This document shows positions 59,488 to 64,000 of a stretch of 64,000 nt of DNA, in pieces; position 1 is the stretch's first letter; each line of letters opens with the position of its first letter. Position numbers and translations under genes: made by a program. A model generated the notes under the pieces. It saw nothing but the letters and a program-made list of their open reading frames with translations, did no database searches and had not been told where the DNA came from. This DNA is from Acidimicrobiaceae bacterium (GTDB taxonomy: Bacteria; Actinomycetota; Acidimicrobiia; Acidimicrobiales; RAAP-2). The stretch covers positions 1 to 64,000 of the forward strand of contig PKWW01000045.1 of NCBI GenBank assembly GCA_003132165.1, in the 5' to 3' direction.

Positions 59488-60133
59488 ATTGGTGGGCGAG
59501 CGAGTGGAGGTAGCCCTTCAAGGCAATCTTGCCCTCGGTGATGAACTCATCTGCGAGCTCGTCGGTCTCCTGACTGACGTCAAGGACGGTCGCGGTGATC
59601 TCGATGAGAAGGCGTGCGGCGGCCCGAGCTCGCTCGCGGCTCATGTTTGAGAAGCGCTCGTGAAGCAAGACAGAGAAGAAGTCCAGGTACTCCTCGTTCT
59701 CCTTGCGGTCGATCTCCACCAGTTCGGGTACTGCTCGAAAGGCCCGTCGAAGTTGGGTAGTCGCGGGGTGATCGCTGCGTAGCTCGAGCATCAGGTTGAA
59801 GATGTCCTCGGCCCACTGGTCAAGGTCATCCGCGTGCTCGATCTCGCGCAGTTTTTCGAGCACGTGGGCCATCCGGCGCTGCTGATCGATGCGGAACAGT
59901 TCGACGAGGATGGCCGTCTTGTCGGGGAAGTAGTGGTACACGGTACCGATGTTGACGCCCGCGCGCTCGGCGACGATGTTCGTGTTGAGTCCCTGGACAC
60001 CACGCTCGACGATGACGTCGGTCGATGCCGCGAGGATGCTGGAGAAGGTGGCGATGGATCGGGCCTGTGACGGGCGCTTGAGTCCGCTTCGTCGTCCGGA
60101 GGTGACTTCGGTCATCCTCCTAGTATTCAACAT
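59486..60133 (-). CDS. TetR-family transcriptional regulator
   Basis: 215 residues. N-terminal helix-turn-helix (VAERAGVNIGTVYHYFPDKT, residues 54-73) with the TetR GTVYHYF signature, and an all-helical ligand domain. AGGAGG abuts a downstream ATG at 60115 with no spacing, so the start may be the ATG at 60133. It is convergent with the permease. A 17-bp palindrome upstream suggests autoregulation. Ligand unknown. Confidence 0.9.
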   Translation of the reverse strand: MLNTRRMTEVTSGRRSGLKRPSQARSIATFSSILAASTDVIVERGVQGLNTNIVAERAGVNIGTVYHYFPDKTAILVELFRIDQQRRMAHVLEKLREIEHADDLDQWAEDIFNLMLELRSDHPATTQLRRAFRAVPELVEIDRKENEEYLDFFSVLLHERFSNMSRERARAAARLLIEITATVLDVSQETDELADEFITEGKIALKGYLHSLAHQ

Positions 60134-60170
60134 CAGGGACTCAGAAATTGAACTCCGATGATTCGCTACA

Positions 60171-60187
60171 TCAGATGTGACATCTGA
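60171..60187. promoter_or_regulatory. Probable TetR operator
   Basis: TCAGATGT and ACATCTGA flank a single G, a perfect 8-bp inverted repeat of 17 bp. It lies 38 bases upstream of the tetR ATG, a typical place for self-repression. It is also about 100 bases from the end of the glutamate dehydrogenase gene. Confidence 0.6.
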
Positions 60188-60291
60188 AGCAGTTTCTGTT
60201 GTCCGGCGTCATCTTGCGAGCCCGTGAAATAACGACGCTGGACGCCAATTGCCCTTTCGGCGAACCGGTGACGCGTTCGGTTAGGTAAGGA

Positions 60292-61566
60292 TCAGGGGAA
60301 GAGTCCGCGAAGCTCGGTGGCTTCGGCAATCCGTTCGACGCCGACGACGAGGGCCGTATCGCGAAGCGGAACGCCCAATTGCGTGTGCCTGGTCCAAATG
60401 TGGTTGAACGCTTCGTGCATTGTCTTCTCGAGACGCTGCTGGAAGAGTTCGGTTTCCCACATGAAGCCCTGGAGATCCTGGGCCCATTCGAAGTACGACG
60501 CCACGACGCCACCGGCATTGGCGAGCACGTCGGGGATCACGGGGATATTGCGGCTCGCGAGCACGGCCGCACCCTCACCGGTCGTCGGACCGTTCGCCGC
60601 TTCGACCATGATCGAGGCGGCCATTTCTTCGGCGACCTTCTCGGTGATCACACCGCCGAGGGCGGCGGGAATTGCGATGTCACTCGGAATGGTGAACAGC
60701 AGGTCCGAGGGGACGTTGTCCGCGCCGGGGTAGCCCACGACGGTGCCCGCCTCAGCGAAGTGCTTCGCCAGGGTCAGGTGATTGATGCCCCCTGGAACGT
60801 GAATCGCGCCCTTCACGTCAGCGATGCCGACGATTTTCATGCCACGGTCGCTCAGCAACTTCACGAGTGGCGCGCCAACCTTGCCGTAGCCCTGGACGAC
60901 GACGCGTTGCTCGTTGGACATTCGGCCCATGCGCTGCAGGAGAGCGGCCGTGCAGATAGTGACGCCCAGCGAGGTCGCGCCTGCGTGCCCCGACGTGCCA
61001 CCGATGGCGAGCGGCTTACCGGTCACGACGCCGGGCGTGTTGTGGCCACGCAGCATCGAGACGGTGTCCATGATCCAACTCATCACCTGGGTGTCGGTAT
61101 TGATATCGGGAGCGGGGATGTCGCGGTCGGGCCCGATGATCGGAGCGATTGAGAATGCGTAGCGTCGGGTCAGCCGTTCGAGTTCACCGCGCGACAGTGT
61201 GGTCGGGTCGACCCTGACGCCACCCTTGGCGCCGCCGTAGGGAATGTTCACGACTGCGCACTTGATCGACATGTCGGCACTCAGTGCCGCAATCTCGTCC
61301 TCGTTCACGCTCTGGTGAAAACGGATACCACCCTTGCCGGGCCCCCGTGAGGTGTCGTGCTGAATCCGCCAGCCGGTGTACATCTCGACGTCGCCCGAGT
61401 CCATCCGCACGGGCACGGCCACTTCAAGCACCCGCTCGGGGGTGATGATCCGCTTGATCATGCCTTCGTTGAGGCCGAGCAATTGCCCGGCGGTTTCGAT
61501 GAGTGAGGAGACGCGCAGCCAAGGATTGAAATCCTCGGCCGGTGCCTCGTTCGGACGCGTGACCAC
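60292..61566 (-). CDS. gdhA: Glutamate dehydrogenase
   Basis: 424 residues from the GTG at 61564-61566. An upstream ATG at 61611 would add a low-quality 15 residues. Core motifs are RGPGKGGIRFHQSVNEDE, CAVVNIPYGGAKGGVRVDP with the catalytic lysine, and the Rossmann loop VVQGYGKVGAPLVKLL. Family Glu/Leu/Phe/Val dehydrogenase. Length and motifs favour glutamate. It links ammonium assimilation to 2-oxoglutarate. Same strand as tetR. Confidence 0.93.
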   Translation of the reverse strand: MVTRPNEAPAEDFNPWLRVSSLIETAGQLLGLNEGMIKRIITPERVLEVAVPVRMDSGDVEMYTGWRIQHDTSRGPGKGGIRFHQSVNEDEIAALSADMSIKCAVVNIPYGGAKGGVRVDPTTLSRGELERLTRRYAFSIAPIIGPDRDIPAPDINTDTQVMSWIMDTVSMLRGHNTPGVVTGKPLAIGGTSGHAGATSLGVTICTAALLQRMGRMSNEQRVVVQGYGKVGAPLVKLLSDRGMKIVGIADVKGAIHVPGGINHLTLAKHFAEAGTVVGYPGADNVPSDLLFTIPSDIAIPAALGGVITEKVAEEMAASIMVEAANGPTTGEGAAVLASRNIPVIPDVLANAGGVVASYFEWAQDLQGFMWETELFQQRLEKTMHEAFNHIWTRHTQLGVPLRDTALVVGVERIAEATELRGLFP

Positions 61567-61701
61567 GTTGTCACCAGCCTTTGAACTAGATGGAAGCCAC
61601 GTTGCTCCCACTACCAGCGTACGACAGTCCTGGCGCGCTGGCGCACCTCCTAAAGGCCCTTCCGATACTGTTCATAAAATGCTTGATTGCGAAAGGCTCT
61701 A

Positions 61702-62748
61702 ATGAAGATTTCCACCATGCTCAGTTATTCCGGAGGTTTCAAGCAAGCCGCCAATCAGGTCGTCGAAATGGAGAAGGCGGGGCTCGATCTCGTGTGGGTC
61801 GCCGAGGCCTATGGCTTCGACAGCCCCTCACTCATGGGCTACCTCGCGGCGCTGACCTCGAAGGTGGAGATCGGTGCGGCGATCCTGCCCATCTACACGC
61901 GCACTCCCACGTTGATCGCCATGACGGCGGCGGGAATCGACGCTCTCTCCGACGGTCGTTTCAACCTCGGGCTCGGCGCGTCGGGCCCCCAGGTCATCGA
62001 GGGTTTCCACGGCGTGCCGTACACGAACCCGCTGGGGCGTACCCGTGAAATTGTCGAGATCTGTCGTGACGTCTGGAAGCGCGAGGCGCCCCTCGTGCAC
62101 CAGGGCAAGAACTTCACCTTGCCGCTGCCTCCCGAGCAGGGTACCGGGCTCGGTAAGCCGCTCAAGATCATCGCGCACCCGTTGCGCAGCGAGATTCCGG
62201 TTTGGATCGCGTCGCTCGGCGAGAAGAACGTGCAGCTCACCGCTGAGATCGCCGACGGCTGGATCCCCATCCTTTTCATTCCCGAGCGCGCCAATGACGT
62301 CTGGGGCGCGCCGATCGCCGCGGGCAAGGCCAAGCGCGATCCGTCGCTCGGCGAGATGATGATCACGGCCGGTGGCCTACTCGCTATCGGTGAGGATGCC
62401 GACACCATTGGATTTCGTGAACTGCAGCGCTCGATGGTCGCCCTGTACGTGGGTGGCATGGGCGCCAAGGGCAAGAACTTCTACAACGAACTGGCGATAC
62501 GCTACGGGTACGAGAAGGAGGCTGAGGTCATCCAGGACCTCTATCTCGCGGGCAAGAAGAAGGAAGCTGAGGCGGCGGTGCCGTCGGAGTTCCTCGAACT
62601 GACCACACTCTGCGGGCCCAGAGGCTACGTGAAAGAGCGCATCGCCGCTTTCAAAGCCGCGGGCGTCACGCACCTCCAGGTGCACCCGATCCCTCAGGGC
62701 GGCCAAACGGCGGCCTCGTTGATCGAGACGGTCAAGGACTTGCTCTAG
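61702..62748 (+). CDS. F420-dependent luciferase-family (LLM class) oxidoreductase
   Basis: 348 residues, TIM-barrel bacterial luciferase fold. WVAEAYGFDSPSLMGYLAAL near the N-terminus, AAILPIYTRTPTLIAMTAAG, then GRFNLGLGASGPQVIEGFHG are typical of F420-dependent enzymes related to methylene-H4MPT reductase. AAAGG lies 6 bases before the ATG. F420 use points to an actinobacterium or archaeon. Substrate unknown. Confidence 0.9.
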   Translation: MKISTMLSYSGGFKQAANQVVEMEKAGLDLVWVAEAYGFDSPSLMGYLAALTSKVEIGAAILPIYTRTPTLIAMTAAGIDALSDGRFNLGLGASGPQVIEGFHGVPYTNPLGRTREIVEICRDVWKREAPLVHQGKNFTLPLPPEQGTGLGKPLKIIAHPLRSEIPVWIASLGEKNVQLTAEIADGWIPILFIPERANDVWGAPIAAGKAKRDPSLGEMMITAGGLLAIGEDADTIGFRELQRSMVALYVGGMGAKGKNFYNELAIRYGYEKEAEVIQDLYLAGKKKEAEAAVPSEFLELTTLCGPRGYVKERIAAFKAAGVTHLQVHPIPQGGQTAASLIETVKDLL

Positions 62749-62751
62749 GAG

Positions 62752-64000
62752 CTAGTCATCCTCATCGCGGGTGGCGTCGCGACCACCCGAGGCGAGCCAC
62801 GCTTCGTACATCGCGGCGTAGGAACCACCGCTCGCGAGTAGGTCTTTTGGCGTGCCCACCTCGACGATGCCGCCCTTGTCGATCACCACGATGCGGTCAG
62901 CCCGCTGGGCGGTGGTGAGCCGGTGCGCGATGAGGATCGCCGAGCGGCCCTCCAGTAGGCGGTCGAGCGCACGTTCGATGACGGTTTCGCTCTGCAGGTC
63001 GAGCGACGAGGTCGCCTCGTCGAGGATAAGAACGCGTGGCCGGGCGAGGAAAGCTCGTGCCAGGGCGAGCAGTTGACGTTCACCCGCGGACAACGTCTGG
63101 CCCCGCTCGTGGACGATCGTGTCCAAGCCCTGGGGAAGTCGCTCGATCAGGTCGCGCAGTCCCACGACGTCGATCGCCTCTTCGATCTCGTCGTCAGTGA
63201 TGTTGGTTCGTCCGAAACCCAGGTTGGTGCGAATCGAACCCGCGAAGAGGAATGCTTCCTGTGGCACGACGCCGAGCTGAGATCGCAGCGAGCGCAAGGT
63301 CACGGTACGTATGTCCACGCCGTCGAGCAACACGCGCCCCGAAGTCGGGTCGTAGAAGCGGTTGGCAAGTTTGGCCATTGTCGACTTGCCGGCCCCCGTC
63401 GGACCAACGAAGGCGACGGATTCGCCTGGCGCGATCTCCAGGTTGACATCGTGCAGAACGAGATTGTCCTCGTTGTAGCCGAAGCTGACGTGCTCGAAGG
63501 TGATTCGTCCCTCGATGGTCGGTAGAGTCGCGGCGCCCTCGACCTCGTCAACGGACGGCGGGGTCTGCAGCAGTTCGCGTAGGCGGATGACTGACGAGCG
63601 ACCCTGCTGGAGCGAGTTGTATTGCTGGACGAGCAACTGGATCGGCTGGAAGAAGCGATTGAGATACAAGAAGAAGGCAATCAGCGCGCCCACGCTCAAC
63701 TTGTGCTCGATGACCATGTGCCCGCCGATGCCGAGCAGCAGGCCGGTACCAAGGATGCCGATCATGTTGGTAGAGGGACCGTAGATGGCGTTCACCCGGC
63801 CGGTGTACAAGTTGGCGTCGCGGTAGGCGCCGACTACGTGGCGGTGGTTGGTGATGTTGCGCTTTTGTCGGTTGTTCGCGGTGACGACGCGAATGCCGTA
63901 GAGCGACTCGGAGAGGTCGGCGAGCACGTTGGCGATCCGGTCGCGGCTCAGCAGATAACCCTTCTCCGACGCGTGGTGGAACCAAATCGAAAAGGCGAAG
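62752..64000 (-). CDS. ABC transporter, fused membrane and ATPase domains (5' end outside window)
   Basis: Reading continues past the right edge, so the N-terminus is missing. About 415 residues are visible: the end of the exporter membrane domain, then the nucleotide-binding domain with Walker A VGPTGAGKSTMAK, Q-loop VPQEAFLF, signature LSAGERQLLALA and Walker B VLILDEATSSLD. Type IV exporter (ABCB/MsbA-like) half-transporter. Such proteins export lipids, peptides or drugs. Convergent to the F420 enzyme, 3 bases apart. Confidence 0.92.
   Translation of the reverse strand, partial: FAFSIWFHHASEKGYLLSRDRIANVLADLSESLYGIRVVTANNRQKRNITNHRHVVGAYRDANLYTGRVNAIYGPSTNMIGILGTGLLLGIGGHMVIEHKLSVGALIAFFLYLNRFFQPIQLLVQQYNSLQQGRSSVIRLRELLQTPPSVDEVEGAATLPTIEGRITFEHVSFGYNEDNLVLHDVNLEIAPGESVAFVGPTGAGKSTMAKLANRFYDPTSGRVLLDGVDIRTVTLRSLRSQLGVVPQEAFLFAGSIRTNLGFGRTNITDDEIEEAIDVVGLRDLIERLPQGLDTIVHERGQTLSAGERQLLALARAFLARPRVLILDEATSSLDLQSETVIERALDRLLEGRSAILIAHRLTTAQRADRIVVIDKGGIVEVGTPKDLLASGGSYAAMYEAWLASGGRDATRDEDD

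Noticed and set aside
1..64000. CRISPR arrays, prophage, insertion sequences, tRNA or rRNA genes
   Set aside because: No regularly spaced repeats, transposase or integrase genes, or tRNA/rRNA-like sequences were recognised anywhere in the window.

Overview
The window comes from a high-G+C, flagellated actinobacterium. Acidimicrobiia is my best guess, but this is inference. Supporting signs are frequent GTG/TTG starts, ATGA/GTGA gene overlaps, probable leaderless starts, an F420-type luciferase-family oxidoreductase, fused hisIE, and a compact flagellar cluster of the actinobacterial kind. No rRNA, tRNA, CRISPR array or insertion sequence was recognised.

Region 1 (1-6.6 kb) is a sugar and glycosylation block. 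A dehydrogenase, a left-handed beta-helix acetyltransferase and a PLP aminotransferase resemble WbpB/WbpD/WbpE, which make diacetamido sugars. A 933-residue two-domain glycosyltransferase ends directly upstream of the flagellin gene, so flagellin glycosylation is the likely purpose.

Region 2 (6.6-36.8 kb) is a nearly complete flagellar regulon: flagellin, fliD, fliS, a fliT-position gene, flgB, flgC, fliE-fliJ, an NlpC/P60 plus lytic transglycosylase protein, fliK, a 43-residue ORF, flgD, flgE, flbD, motAB, fliMNOPQR, flhB, flhA, a degenerate flhF, a small membrane protein, flgN, flgK, flgL, fliW, csrA and a convergent FliA/WhiG-type sigma factor. Six near-identical promoter motifs (CTCAA, 18 bases, CGT) stand in front of the transcription units and are probably the target of that sigma factor. 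The flagellin leader carries a hairpin and several GGA motifs beside a resident CsrA/FliW pair.

Region 3 (36.8-49.3 kb) is metabolic. It holds an APC permease and a formamidase/acetamidase, a fatty-acid desaturase, a four-gene 2-oxoacid:acceptor oxidoreductase operon whose last gene fuses a GltD-like flavoprotein to a 2x[4Fe-4S] domain, an esterase, a pirin and small membrane proteins. It also contains decayed genes: a phosphoenolpyruvate carboxylase reduced to its two ends, and C-terminal remnants of an FMN reductase and possibly a luciferase-family enzyme.

Region 4 (49.3-55.7 kb) is histidine biosynthesis. hisA diverges from a TrpR-family regulator followed by hisG, hisD, a hisC-hisB fusion, hisH, hisF and hisIE, all tightly coupled.

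Region 5 (55.7-64 kb) holds membrane proteins, a DODA-type dioxygenase, a 44-residue coiled-coil ORF, a second APC permease, a TetR regulator with a 17-bp palindrome upstream, glutamate dehydrogenase, an F420-type oxidoreductase, and an ABC exporter cut by the right edge.
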